Below, one piece after another: positions 9,541-17,864 of a stretch of 64,000 nucleotides of DNA (position 1 is the stretch's first letter; each line of letters begins with the position of its first letter). The position numbers and the translations under genes are program-made. The notes under the pieces were generated by a model. The model searched no databases. It saw only the letters and a program-made list of their open reading frames with translations, and was not told the origin of the DNA. The stretch is from Mesorhizobium sp. DCY119 (GTDB taxonomy: Bacteria; Pseudomonadota; Alphaproteobacteria; Rhizobiales; Rhizobiaceae): the NCBI RefSeq assembly GCF_003590645.1, contig NZ_CP031834.1, positions 3,534,501 through 3,598,500 on the forward strand. The letters run 5' to 3'.

Positions 9541-9570
9541 AAAACCCGGCGATCGCTCGCCGGGTTTTTC
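9541..9570. terminator. Bidirectional terminator between hydrolase and porin 1
   Basis: AAAACCCGGCGA and TCGCCGGGTTTT-type arms form a GC-rich stem with A and T tracts on either side, so it functions in both directions. A near-identical hairpin follows porin 2 (11040-11068), showing that the terminator was duplicated with the gene. Confidence 0.85.
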
Positions 9571-9590
9571 ACATTCAGCTTTGAAGCCGA

Positions 9591-10694
9591 TTAGAAGTTG
9601 CGCTGGAAGCGCAGGAAGCCACCGAAGCCATCGCCAAGCTTTTCCTTGGTGACGTCGTCGTGCCAGGAATTCCAGGCCACTTCCGGCGTGATCTTGAAGC
9701 CCGGAACGAGCTCGTAAGCGACGTTGGCGACAATCGCCACATCCTTGTTGTCGGCATACTGCGCCTGCAGGTTGAAGGCAGCCTTCTCATTCAGCTTGAC
9801 GGTACCACCGCCCCAGACACCCCAGTTGCCGCCCCAGGTCTTGTAGAAGCTGCGGGTGACATTGTCGTCGGTGCCGTAGCCAGCCATGATGAAGAGCGAG
9901 ATGGTGTCGGTCGCGTTGACATCTAGGCGAACCTTGCCGGCCCATTCTTCATAGACCGAGTCGTAGCCGACGACGCCGGTGATGCCGCCCCAACCTTGCG
10001 TGTAGCCAGCACCGACAACCACGTGCGGAACGTAGGAGTCGATCGTGTACACGTCCGCGCCTTCTTCGAGGCCGACCGCCGCCGAGAAGCCGTTGGTGCC
10101 GGTGTAGGTGTAGACGATCTGATGCGTGTCGAAAGGACCATAACCGCCGTTCAGATCGTCTTCGATCACGTCCGCACCGTAATTGGTGAAGGTCGAGAAC
10201 AGCGAGTCGGTCTTGCCGATGCGGAAGCCGCCAAGCTCAATATAGGCGTGCTCCATTTCAACGTCGGTGCCGCCGGCGACCGAGTCATTGTTAGCGTCGA
10301 TGCCGTTGTCCCAGTTGAAATTGATCTGGAAGTAGGCGCGCAGGGTGCCGAGTTCCGTTTCCGAACGGGCGTCCAGTTCCAAGGCGGCGCGAGCACGCTT
10401 GTAGTAGGTGTCGTTGAAGTTCGTCTCGCCGTTCAGCGCATCGAGCTTATCATTGACGTCATTCAGGCCGCCGTAGCCGCCGTCACCAACGCCGATGTCG
10501 TAACGGACATAGCCGCCGACGCGCAGGCAGGTCTCGGTGCCCGGGATGTAGTAGAAGCCAGCGCCGTAAACGTCGCAAACACGAACATATTCCATCGGCT
10601 CGGGTTCGGCGACGACGACAGCGTCGGCCGCACGGGCGCCAGAGACTGCTGCGAGGGCCGCAGCGGAACCGAGAAGAAGGCCCTTAATGTTCAT
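9591..10694 (-). CDS. Omp2-type porin, paralogue 1
   Basis: This is an outer-membrane beta-barrel porin of the alphaproteobacterial Porin_2 family, related to Brucella Omp2a/Omp2b, and forms trimeric diffusion channels. The chosen start MNIKGLLLGSAAALA gives a signal peptide cut after GARA and a mature start ADAVVVAEPEPMEYVRVCD. The barrel ends with the aromatic FLRFQRNF, the usual C-terminal Phe needed for outer-membrane assembly. Length is 367 aa. It is the left member of a triplet with 11091-12191 and 12864-13943. Differences concentrate in the putative external loops (GINGIDANNDSVAGGTD-like region), while the N-terminal 100 residues are nearly identical to paralogue 2. Confidence 0.93.
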   Translation of the reverse strand: MNIKGLLLGSAAALAAVSGARAADAVVVAEPEPMEYVRVCDVYGAGFYYIPGTETCLRVGGYVRYDIGVGDGGYGGLNDVNDKLDALNGETNFNDTYYKRARAALELDARSETELGTLRAYFQINFNWDNGIDANNDSVAGGTDVEMEHAYIELGGFRIGKTDSLFSTFTNYGADVIEDDLNGGYGPFDTHQIVYTYTGTNGFSAAVGLEEGADVYTIDSYVPHVVVGAGYTQGWGGITGVVGYDSVYEEWAGKVRLDVNATDTISLFIMAGYGTDDNVTRSFYKTWGGNWGVWGGGTVKLNEKAAFNLQAQYADNKDVAIVANVAYELVPGFKITPEVAWNSWHDDVTKEKLGDGFGGFLRFQRNF

Positions 10695-11039
10695 TTTCCG
10701 CTCTCCAATCAAAAATCGTTAAGTCCAGTCCGGGTTTCGTTGGGAGCCCGCCCGAACGGAGCCGACAGGAATAAGACGCCTGTTGCAGTCAGCTTTCGCG
10801 CAACTTCGGGCGGCATTCAACTGTGACTTGAGATTTTAGCTGGCGAAGGCGAATTGAGATTCGCTGCTGTGATGGAAAAGACACAAAATCGGGGATGAGA
10901 TTCATCTTCCGTTAACAGATAAAGCCCGGCATGCAGGCATATGCCCAGAATTTCATCACAGCACGAACATCTGGCCACCATTTGCTGGAAGCAGCCGGCG
11001 ATTCGAGGTCCGCAATGGCCTAAGATGCTCCGCAAAAAG
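10695..11039. other. Porin 1 upstream region
   Basis: About 345 bp lie between the porin 1 start and the porin 2 terminator. It must hold the porin 1 promoter and 5' leader (GGAGAGCGG lies just before the ATG). I see no gene. The leader differs from the one shared by porins 2 and 3, so paralogue 1 may be regulated differently. Confidence 0.5.
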
Positions 11040-11068
11040 AAAACCCGGCGATTGCCCGCCGGGTTTTC
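11040..11068 (-). terminator. Terminator of porin 2
   Basis: AAAACCCGGCG pairs with CGCCGGGTTTT. It differs from the porin 1 terminator at only a few loop and stem-base positions, which supports tandem duplication of gene plus terminator. Confidence 0.85.
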
Positions 11069-11090
11069 CTCAAATCAGCGTTAGAGCCGA

Positions 11091-12191
11091 TTAGAAGTTG
11101 CGCTGGAAGCGCAGGAAGCCACCGAAACCGTCGGTGATCTTGTTGCCGTCGTCGTCGTGGACGGAATTCCAGGCAACTTCCGGCGTGATCTTCAGGCCAG
11201 GAACGAGCTCGTAAGCGACGTTGGCGATAACAGCCACGTCCTTGTTGTCAGCATAGGAAGCCTGCAGGTTGAAAGCAGCCTTCTCGTTCAGCTTGACGGT
11301 ACCACCGCCCCAGACAGCCCAGCTACCGCCCCAGGTCTTGTAGAAGCTGCGGGTGACATTGTCGTCGGTGCCGTAGCCGGCCATCACGAAGAGCGAGATG
11401 GTATCGGTTGCGTTGACATCCAAACGAACCTTGCCAGCCCATTCTTCATAGACCGAGTCGTAACCGACGACGCCGGACACGCCGCCCCAGCCCTGCGTGT
11501 AAGCAGCGCCGACGACTACGTGCGGAACGTAGGAGTCGATCGTGTAGTCGCCCGTGCCTTCTTCGAGAGCCACGCCAGCCGAGAAGCCGTTACCACCGGT
11601 GTAGGTGTACGAAATCTGGTGAGTGTCGAAGGGACCGTAACCGCCGTTCAGATCGTCTTCGATCACGCCGCCGGCATAGTTGGTCATCGTGGTGAAGTAC
11701 GAATCGGTCTTGCCGATGCGGAAACCACCGAGTTCGATGTAGGCGTGGTTGATCTTCGCCGTGGTGCCGCCAGCGTTGCTGTCGTTGTTGGCGTCGATGA
11801 AGCTATCCCAATCGAAGTTGAGGTGCATGTAGGCGCGCAGAGTGCCGAGTTCGGTTTCCGAACGGGCGTCGAGCTGCAGGGCAGCGCGAGCACGCTTGTA
11901 GTAGGTGTCGTTGAAGTTCGTCTCGCCGTTCAGCGCATCGAGCTTGTCGTTTACGTCGTTCAGGCCGCCGTAGCCGCCGTCACCCACGCCGATGTCGTAA
12001 CGGACATAGCCGCCGACGCGCAGGCAGGTCTCGGTGCCCGGGATGTAGTAGAAGCCGGCGCCGTAAACGTCGCAGACGCGGACATATTCCATGGGTTCCG
12101 GCTCGGCGACGACGACAGCGTCGGCCGCACGGGCACCGGATACTGCAGCGAGGGCTGCAGCGGAGCCGAAAAGCAGGCTCTTGATGTTCAT
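11091..12191 (-). CDS. Omp2-type porin, paralogue 2
   Basis: This is a Porin_2 family trimeric porin of 366 aa. The start MNIKSLLFGSAAALA follows a good GGAGG ribosome site within CTGGAGGTCAG; upstream in-frame codons would add an unlikely 80-residue extension. The signal peptide ends GARA, the mature protein begins ADAVVVAEPEP, and the C-terminus is FLRFQRNF. Compared with paralogue 1 it differs mainly in the loop around DWDSFIDANNDSNAGG and in SYTYTGGNGFSAGVALEEG. From QGWGGVSGVVGYDSV to LFVMAGYGTDDNV it is identical to paralogue 3, a sign of recent duplication or gene conversion. Confidence 0.93.
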   Translation of the reverse strand: MNIKSLLFGSAAALAAVSGARAADAVVVAEPEPMEYVRVCDVYGAGFYYIPGTETCLRVGGYVRYDIGVGDGGYGGLNDVNDKLDALNGETNFNDTYYKRARAALQLDARSETELGTLRAYMHLNFDWDSFIDANNDSNAGGTTAKINHAYIELGGFRIGKTDSYFTTMTNYAGGVIEDDLNGGYGPFDTHQISYTYTGGNGFSAGVALEEGTGDYTIDSYVPHVVVGAAYTQGWGGVSGVVGYDSVYEEWAGKVRLDVNATDTISLFVMAGYGTDDNVTRSFYKTWGGSWAVWGGGTVKLNEKAAFNLQASYADNKDVAVIANVAYELVPGLKITPEVAWNSVHDDDGNKITDGFGGFLRFQRNF

Positions 12192-12658
12192 TTTCTGACC
12201 TCCAGTCAAAGTTAAAAAACGGGTCTGGGTTTTATTTGCTGAAGGACAGCTTCCCTGCCCCATCCCCAATACTGAAAAAGACACGAATGTTCGCCCCTTC
12301 CTCGAATCTGACATTACCCACCGTGCGCAGCCGTTCAACCACGATCGTATGCCTGCAGCAGCTCCTAGCGTGTGATCCCGTAACGCTGTGGCACAAATGA
12401 CACGATTTGATACCCCGCGGAAAGAACTCATTAACTTCTCAACTCCCTGGAACCAAGGGAACCAAGGGAAACGTGGGAATCGTCCTGCAGCTGATGCCTC
12501 ACGATTCGCGAAACGTCGCGACAGGCATGCCGAAGCCGATCGTCCGCCCCTTGCCGATATAAAGGCAGGGTCGTTTTCCGATTGCCGGCGTTTATTTCAT
12601 CAAACAGCGTCTCTCCTTATTGCGTGCGCGCGTCCTTTTCTTTATCCAGCGACCCAAC
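12192..12658. other. Porin 2 / tRNA-Ser intergenic region
   Basis: About 467 bp contain the leftward porin 2 promoter and the rightward tRNA promoter. A short tandem repeat of GGGAACCAA-like units lies at about 12443-12472. TTGCCGATATAAAGG lies about 100 bp before the tRNA. No gene is visible. Confidence 0.45.
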
Positions 12659-12749
12659 GGAGAGGTGGCCGAGTGGTCGAAGGCGCTCCCCTGCTAAGGG
12701 AGTAGAGGTCAAAAGCTTCTCGAGGGTTCGAATCCCTTCCTCTCCGCCA
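12659..12749 (+). tRNA. tRNA-Ser (anticodon GCT)
   Basis: A 91-nt class II tRNA. The acceptor arms GGAGAGG and CCTCTCC pair fully, the discriminator is G and CCA is encoded. The anticodon loop CTGCTAA in the stem CTCCC/GGGAG gives GCT, which reads AGC and AGU serine codons. A long variable arm (TAGAGGTCAAAAGCTTCTC) and the T loop GGGTTCGAATCCC are present. A porin gene starts 114 bp downstream and a tyrosine recombinase gene lies 1.5 kb downstream. Confidence 0.97.
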
Positions 12750-12863
12750 GCGCCCAGCGCCAATCTCATATTTCCCAATTCTTTCAGTCCGTTAGAAGAT
12801 TCAAGCTTTGGCGTGAGCGCTCTTTTTCGACCTCCAGACGTGATTCTGACTGGAGGTCAGAAA

Positions 12864-13943
12864 ATGAACATCAAGAGCCTGCTTCTCGGCTCCGCTGCAG
12901 CCCTCGCTGCAGTATCCGGTGCCCGTGCGGCCGACGCTGTCGTCGTCGCCGAGCCGGAACCCATGGAATATGTCCGCGTCTGCGACGTTTACGGCGCCGG
13001 CTTCTACTACATCCCGGGCACCGAGACCTGCCTGCGCGTCGGCGGCTATGTCCGTTACGACATCCGCGCTGGTGAAGGCGGCTACGGCGGCCTGATCAAC
13101 GTTGTTGACAAGCTGGGCGACGGCTTCAACGACACTTATTATAAGCGTGCCCGCGCTGCCTTGCAGCTCGACGCCCGTTCGGAAACCGAACTCGGCACTC
13201 TGCGCGCCTATTTCCACCTGAACTTCGACTATGACACCTCGGCTCCGGGCGGCTTCACCACTGCTGGTGGTACGGCAGCCAAGATGAACCACGCTTACAT
13301 CGAACTCGGCGGCTTCCGCATCGGTAAGACCGATTCGCTCTTCACCACGCTGGTTGGTTATGCCGGTGGCGTGATCGAGGATGACATCATTGCGTCGGGC
13401 CCGTATGACACCCACCAGATCGCCTACACCTACAAGGGCAGCAATGGCTTCTCGGCCGGCGTGGCTCTTGAAGAGGGCAACGGTGCCTACACGATCGACT
13501 CCTACGTTCCGCACGTAGTCGTCGGCGCTGCTTACACGCAGGGCTGGGGCGGCGTGTCCGGCGTCGTCGGTTACGACTCGGTCTATGAAGAATGGGCCGG
13601 CAAGGTTCGTTTGGATGTCAACGCAACCGATACCATCTCGCTCTTCGTGATGGCCGGCTACGGCACCGACGACAATGTCGACAACAGCTTCTACAAGCCT
13701 TGGGGCGGCAGCTGGGCTGTCTGGGGTGGCGCTTCGGCTAAGCTGAACGAAAAGGCCACGCTGAACCTGCAGGCTTCCTACGCCGACAATAAGGATGTCG
13801 CGCTTGTTGCCAACGTTGGCTACGAGCTCGTTCCGGGCTTCAAGATCACGCCGGAAGTTGCCTGGAATTCCTGGCACGACAACGACGGCAACAAGCTCGG
13901 CGACGGCTTCGGCGGCATGATCCGCTTCCAGCGCAACTTCTAA
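12864..13943 (+). CDS. Omp2-type porin, paralogue 3
   Basis: This is a Porin_2 family outer-membrane porin of 359 aa, in the opposite orientation to the other two. It starts MNIKSLLLGSAAALA after CTGACTGGAGGTCAG, the same leader end as paralogue 2. The signal peptide and mature N-terminus match its paralogues. The section after YDIRAGEGGYGG diverges (INVVDKLGDGFNDTYY, seven residues shorter) and the constriction-loop region reads FDYDTSAPGGFTTAGG. The C-terminus is MIRFQRNF. It lies directly downstream of tRNA-Ser and ends in a strong terminator. Confidence 0.93.
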   Translation: MNIKSLLLGSAAALAAVSGARAADAVVVAEPEPMEYVRVCDVYGAGFYYIPGTETCLRVGGYVRYDIRAGEGGYGGLINVVDKLGDGFNDTYYKRARAALQLDARSETELGTLRAYFHLNFDYDTSAPGGFTTAGGTAAKMNHAYIELGGFRIGKTDSLFTTLVGYAGGVIEDDIIASGPYDTHQIAYTYKGSNGFSAGVALEEGNGAYTIDSYVPHVVVGAAYTQGWGGVSGVVGYDSVYEEWAGKVRLDVNATDTISLFVMAGYGTDDNVDNSFYKPWGGSWAVWGGASAKLNEKATLNLQASYADNKDVALVANVGYELVPGFKITPEVAWNSWHDNDGNKLGDGFGGMIRFQRNF

Positions 13944-13968
13944 TGCGACTGGTTTAAAAACCTAATAC

Positions 13969-14004
13969 ACGGCCTGGGGTCTTTCGGTCCCGGGCCGTTT
14001 TTTC
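13969..14004 (+). terminator. Terminator of porin 3
   Basis: A 10-bp GC-rich stem ACGGCCTGGG / CCCGGGCCGT with one T-G pair and a 10-nt loop containing TTTCGG is followed by six Ts. It is unrelated in sequence to the terminators of porins 1 and 2. Confidence 0.85.
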
Positions 14005-14179
14005 TTGGAAATAAAGCGTTGGCGGGCGGCCGGAAGACAGGGAGACAACTGCACTATCGCAAGGGGTTGACGTAAGGATCGGAGAAATTCACCGGTATGA
14101 TTTTCCGGACTTTTGATCCGTTTCAGGAAAATAGGGTTTCCAACGTCCCGCGAAATATGTTTAGCAGCATATGGGCGGG

Positions 14180-14200
14180 ATAATGACCATAGGTCACTAT
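14180..14200. promoter_or_regulatory. Inverted repeat upstream of the solitary integrase
   Basis: ATAATGACC and GGTCACTAT pair at 8 of 9 positions across a 3-bp centre, about 19 bp before the GTG start of the recombinase gene. The position suits an operator over the promoter or leader. Confidence 0.4.
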
Positions 14201-14218
14201 CGACTTGGGGACTGAAAA

Positions 14219-15184
14219 GTGAGCACACAGGAAAGCGCGAAAAGCGAATTCTCCAGCCATGTCGTCTCATATTCGACGAGTTATGGAGGGAGTCCGACTT
14301 TTAATGCCAATCCATTCAATGTCGTAAGCACCTTTTCGCTCGCCGAGCTTTTTGAAAAATACAAAAACATTCTGTGGGAAGACGGAAACCACAAATACAA
14401 CGTTACCTTCTTCATAGGCGAGTTGAATGAGATTTTGCTCGGGGAGCGCTTCAGCACCTTCGATCAAAGCACTCTCGACGACCTTGTCGGCAAGCTACGC
14501 GAGCGTGGCAACAGCAACGCAACCATCAACAGGAAGATGGCTGCGCTCAGCAAATTGCTGCGAAAGGCGAGTCAGATGGGGGATATCCACAGTCTGCCGG
14601 AGTTTCGGCGGCAGAAAGAGCGGGCTGGCCGCATCCGCTTCCTCGAACATGACGAGGAAGACCGCCTGTTCGGCGCCATTAAGGCGCGCTGCGAAGACAG
14701 CTACCGGCTCAGCCTGTTCCTGGTCGACAGCGGCTGCCGCCTTGGCGAGGCCCTCGGTCTGATCTGGAACGACATCCAAGAACACCGCGTGAGCTTCTGG
14801 ATCACCAAGTCCGGACGCAGCCGCACCATCCCCATGACCATACGCGCCGAGGAGTCGGTCAATGTCAGCGCCGAAGGCCTTAAAGGTCCGTTCTCGATGC
14901 TGACCGGCGTTCGCTACCGCGCCATATGGAATGATGCGAAAGCGGAAGTCGGCCTCGGAAGCGACACCCAGGTCGTGCCGCATATCCTGCGCCACACATG
15001 CGCGTCGCGCCTCGTGCAGGGCGGCATCGATATCCGCCGCGTGCAGATGTGGCTCGGACATCAGACCCTGCAGATGACAATGCGCTATGCACATCTTGCA
15101 ACGAACGATCTGGATTCCTGCGTGGTCGTACTCGACCGTGATCGCCTTCGTCCGCGCAACAAGGCCAAGGCCGCAGGAAAATAG
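14219..15184 (+). CDS. Tyrosine recombinase / phage-type integrase, solitary
   Basis: A 321-aa tyrosine recombinase with a core-binding N-terminal domain (about 35-125; SAM-like, TLDDLVGKLRERGNSNATINRK) and a catalytic domain. The catalytic Arg lies in DSGCRLGEALGL, HILRHTCASRL supplies the second His and Arg, and WLGH and the nucleophile in MRYAHL complete the set, so the active site looks intact. The start codon is GTG. It follows tRNA-Ser and porin 3, but I found no copy of the tRNA 3' end downstream, so no island boundary can be drawn. It may be an integron- or Xer-like resident enzyme or the remnant of an island. Confidence 0.88.
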   Translation: MSTQESAKSEFSSHVVSYSTSYGGSPTFNANPFNVVSTFSLAELFEKYKNILWEDGNHKYNVTFFIGELNEILLGERFSTFDQSTLDDLVGKLRERGNSNATINRKMAALSKLLRKASQMGDIHSLPEFRRQKERAGRIRFLEHDEEDRLFGAIKARCEDSYRLSLFLVDSGCRLGEALGLIWNDIQEHRVSFWITKSGRSRTIPMTIRAEESVNVSAEGLKGPFSMLTGVRYRAIWNDAKAEVGLGSDTQVVPHILRHTCASRLVQGGIDIRRVQMWLGHQTLQMTMRYAHLATNDLDSCVVVLDRDRLRPRNKAKAAGK

Positions 15185-15521
15185 GACAATCTGCCTGCAA
15201 CGTCTGGCAAGTCGAAGCGTTGGTCGTTGTCAGGCGGCATATCGCCATTGCGTGCCACTGTCCGCGTGCCACTCGCCGCAGAGGGAGCGTGTTTAGCCGC
15301 GCCCGTTCGGGCTCGCACGTCATTTCCGTTAAATTCTGACTATTTCTGATTAGACTCCCAATATATATTAGAAAAAATTAAACTATATCACGCAATCGGA
15401 CTATTTTTAGAATAGCATACCAATTCCAGATATATTTCTGGAACCTCTCACCCTTTCCACCGTTGCCTAATTGATCGCTTCAAGTCGATCGAAATACAGG
15501 CAATCAGGGAAGGAATACGCC
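15185..15521. other. AT-rich intergenic region with a perfect inverted repeat
   Basis: About 337 bp hold no gene. The portion 15310-15445 is strikingly AT-rich compared with its surroundings. It contains TTCCAGA and TCTGGAA (15424-15430 and 15437-15443) around TATATT, a 7-6-7 palindrome about 80 bp before the next ATG that could be an operator. Confidence 0.5.
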
Positions 15522-15839
15522 ATGAAACTCAAGTTTCTTGCGACTGCAGCCATGACACTCATGCTGGCTTCCGGCGCTGCATACGCTCAAACTTCAACGA
15601 CGGCTGCCCCGGCAGCCAGCGATCCGGCAGCTGCAGACAAGATGAAGCCGCTGGAAGATCCAACGATGATGAAGTCGTTCTATAGCGACGACGCCATGAC
15701 GACCATGCGCTCGGACGACGAGATCAAGGCCGCTTGGGCCGCAATGTCGGCGGACAATCAGAAAATGATGAAGGACGAGTGCGGTAAGACCGACAGCACG
15801 AAGTTCGCCGAGTTCTGCGGCAAGATCAAAGGCATGTAG
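15522..15839 (+). CDS. Small secreted protein, unknown function
   Basis: A 105-aa protein with a clear signal peptide (MKLKFLATAAMTLMLASGAAYA, cut before QTSTT). A Pro/Ala-rich linker and a compact acidic, Met-rich domain with two Cys near the C-terminus (DECGKTDS and EFCGKIKGM) follow. I chose the ATG preceded by GGAAGGAA; upstream in-frame codons extend the ORF but lack support. It is probably periplasmic. I do not recognise a named family. A stem-loop at 15877-15899 follows. Confidence 0.75.
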   Translation: MKLKFLATAAMTLMLASGAAYAQTSTTAAPAASDPAAADKMKPLEDPTMMKSFYSDDAMTTMRSDDEIKAAWAAMSADNQKMMKDECGKTDSTKFAEFCGKIKGM

Positions 15840-15876
15840 CAAATCCAACCATGCGATTTGACAGTTTCGATCATTT

Positions 15877-15903
15877 ACGGCGGGCATTTGGCCCGCCGTA
15901 TTC
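15877..15903 (+). terminator. Stem-loop after the small secreted protein
   Basis: Perfect 9-bp arms ACGGCGGGC and GCCCGCCGT enclose ATTTG. The T tract is weak (ATTCGTG), so termination is likely but not certain. Confidence 0.6.
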
Positions 15904-15940
15904 GTGTGTTCGGGCATGCAGTGTCAGCCTCACCCCCATA

Positions 15941-16489
15941 TTAATCGCCCTTCTCCAACGCCGCCCCCAGCGATGCAATCACCGCGTCTCGTTCGGCGGT
16001 CGACAAGATGTCGACATCGAAAAGGCGCTGGCTGCGCATGCCTTCGAGCGCAAGAAACAGGATCAGCGCGCTGTTTTCGTTTTTTGAGCCTGCCTTGAGC
16101 CGGTCGAGCAACGTGCGATTGAAGCGCTTTATCGGCATCAGGAAACCGGGATCCTCAGCCATTGCCGCGAGCAAGCCAGATGGCGGCGGCTGGCGCTGCT
16201 CCAGGTCGGTCACGAAAAGTTCAAGATAGGCAGAACCCAGGCTATTGGGCCTCCCCTCCCACTGCTTTTCCTTCGCCTCCAGGGCGGTATTGAACTCGCT
16301 CAGATGCTGCTCCACCAAAGCTTCGAGCAGCTTGGCCTTGCTCGGAAAATTGTAGAGAAGTCCGCCTTTTGAGACCCCCGCACGCTGCGCAACGGCGTCC
16401 AACGACAGGTGGCCGGGGCCTACTTCGCCGGCCAGTTCGGCGGCCGCAGCCAATATCTTTTGTCGGGAATTCATTTTGCCGTTCGTCAT
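15941..16489 (-). CDS. TetR-family transcriptional regulator of the RND pump
   Basis: A 182-aa repressor. The N-terminal TetR HTH covers about residues 7-53 (SRQKILAAAAELAGEVGPGH, then LDAVAQRAGVSKGGLLYNFPSK), and a C-terminal ligand domain of the TetR_C type follows. The start MTNGKMNSRQ is chosen; an internal ATG five codons later is possible. It diverges from an RND efflux operon, and a perfect palindrome lies between the two starts. By analogy with other TetR-RND pairs it probably represses the pump and itself until an inducer binds. The inducer is unknown. Confidence 0.9.
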   Translation of the reverse strand: MTNGKMNSRQKILAAAAELAGEVGPGHLSLDAVAQRAGVSKGGLLYNFPSKAKLLEALVEQHLSEFNTALEAKEKQWEGRPNSLGSAYLELFVTDLEQRQPPPSGLLAAMAEDPGFLMPIKRFNRTLLDRLKAGSKNENSALILFLALEGMRSQRLFDVDILSTAERDAVIASLGAALEKGD

Positions 16490-16524
16490 CTTGGAAATCC
16501 TCTCGGAGGGTCCATATAACGCAA

Positions 16525-16553
16525 TTGACAATACCGTCCAGACGGTACAGTAA
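16525..16553. promoter_or_regulatory. TetR operator overlapping the RND promoter
   Basis: TACCGTC-CA-GACGGTA (16532-16547) is a perfect 7-bp inverted repeat. A TTGACA -35-like hexamer at 16525-16530 lies just to its left, so the palindrome would occupy the promoter spacer. It sits between the divergent TetR and RND starts, which makes it the best operator candidate. Confidence 0.7.
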
Positions 16554-16649
16554 GCAACCCCGCAGTTTTCAAACTTCGCGTTTTGGTTTAGCGCGTTGGT
16601 TGAACGGAAATTTGTAAACGTCACGCTCATCTCACGCCCGGTGCCATCC

Positions 16650-17864
16650 ATGATCAAGCGCTTCATCATTGCGTTCATTCTTCTTGTTCTGGTTTGCGGC
16701 GGCATCGTCGGTTTCAACATGTTCCGCGACAATGCCATCCAGCAATTTTTCGCCAACATGCCGGTTGCGAAGGTCACCGTTTCCTCCTCGACGGTGGAGC
16801 CGATCGACTGGATGCCCGGCATAGAGGCCATCGGCACGGTCAACGCCGCGCAGGGCGTGGACCTGACTGTGGAAGCTGCAGGCATCGTCAAGGAAATCCT
16901 GTTCAAGGCTAACGAGCAGACCAAGGCCGGCGCGGTCCTGATCCAGCTCGACGACGCCGTCCAGCAGGCCGATCTTGCCGCTGGCAAGACACAGGCAGCC
17001 CTCGACAAGGTGACGCTCAATCGCGCCGCCGAATTGCAGAAGCGCGGTGTCGGCACGGACGTCAATGTCGATTCCGCCCGCGCCGCGGCCGAGGCCTCTG
17101 CCTCGCAGGTTGCCAAGCTTCAGGCAGTGGTCGACCAGAAGCAATTGCGGGCGCCGTTTGCCGGCACGATGGGCATCCCCAAGATCGATATCGGACAGTA
17201 TCTCGCGCCGGGAACGATCGTTGCGACGATTCAGGATCTTCAGACCATGCGTGCGGATTTTTCGATCCCCGAGCAGCAGCTGGACCTTTTGAAGATCGGC
17301 GAGCCGGTCAAGTTTGGCGTCAATTCGGATGATATGCCTTTCAAAGGCACGATCACCGGCATCGAGCCGAAGGTCGACCCGACTTCGCGCCTCGTCGCCG
17401 TCCGCGCCGAGATCACCAATCCCGAAGGCAAGCTCAGCCCCGGCCAGTTCATTCAGGCTCAGGTCGTTCTGCCTGAGGAAAAGGCCGTTCTGGCGATTGC
17501 GCAGACATCGGTAATCGCGAGCCTTTACGGCGACTATGTCTATGTCATCCGGCCTGCGAAGAAGGCGGATGCGCCGGCTGAGGCCGAAAAGCCTGCAACC
17601 CCGGCAAAGGCTGACGACAAGCCGGTGCCTGATGCGGCCAAGCCTGCAGCAGAGACCGCGGGCGAACCGGCGCTTGAAGCCCATCAGGTCTTCGTCAAGA
17701 CCGGCCGCCGCTCCAATGGCGTCGTCGAGATTCTCGACGGCATCGCCGCCGGCGACCAGATCGTTACTGCCGGCCAGAACCGTCTTTCCAACGGCACACC
17801 CGTGACGATCGACAATACGATCAACCCCGCCAATCCGGCGCAACCCCAGCCGGCCGCAAAATGA
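16650..17864 (+). CDS. RND efflux periplasmic adaptor (membrane fusion protein)
   Basis: This is the periplasmic adaptor that links an inner-membrane RND pump to an outer-membrane channel. It has an N-terminal membrane anchor (IKRFIIAFILLVLVCGGIVGF), a barrel-sandwich half (VEAAGIVKEILFKANEQTKAG), a helical hairpin (about 100-160), the second lipoyl half (LRAPFAGTMGIPKIDIGQYL) and a beta-barrel. An unusual Ala/Pro/Lys-rich linker (KKADAPAEAEKPATPAKADD) precedes the membrane-proximal part. I chose MIKRF as start, 404 aa; an upstream ATG at 16596 would add 18 residues. It overlaps the pump gene by 4 bp. No outer-membrane channel gene is adjacent. Confidence 0.93.
   Translation: MIKRFIIAFILLVLVCGGIVGFNMFRDNAIQQFFANMPVAKVTVSSSTVEPIDWMPGIEAIGTVNAAQGVDLTVEAAGIVKEILFKANEQTKAGAVLIQLDDAVQQADLAAGKTQAALDKVTLNRAAELQKRGVGTDVNVDSARAAAEASASQVAKLQAVVDQKQLRAPFAGTMGIPKIDIGQYLAPGTIVATIQDLQTMRADFSIPEQQLDLLKIGEPVKFGVNSDDMPFKGTITGIEPKVDPTSRLVAVRAEITNPEGKLSPGQFIQAQVVLPEEKAVLAIAQTSVIASLYGDYVYVIRPAKKADAPAEAEKPATPAKADDKPVPDAAKPAAETAGEPALEAHQVFVKTGRRSNGVVEILDGIAAGDQIVTAGQNRLSNGTPVTIDNTINPANPAQPQPAAK

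Noticed and set aside
12659-15184. tRNA-Ser as an attachment site with a definable island
   Set aside because: No duplicate of the tRNA 3' end was found in the window.
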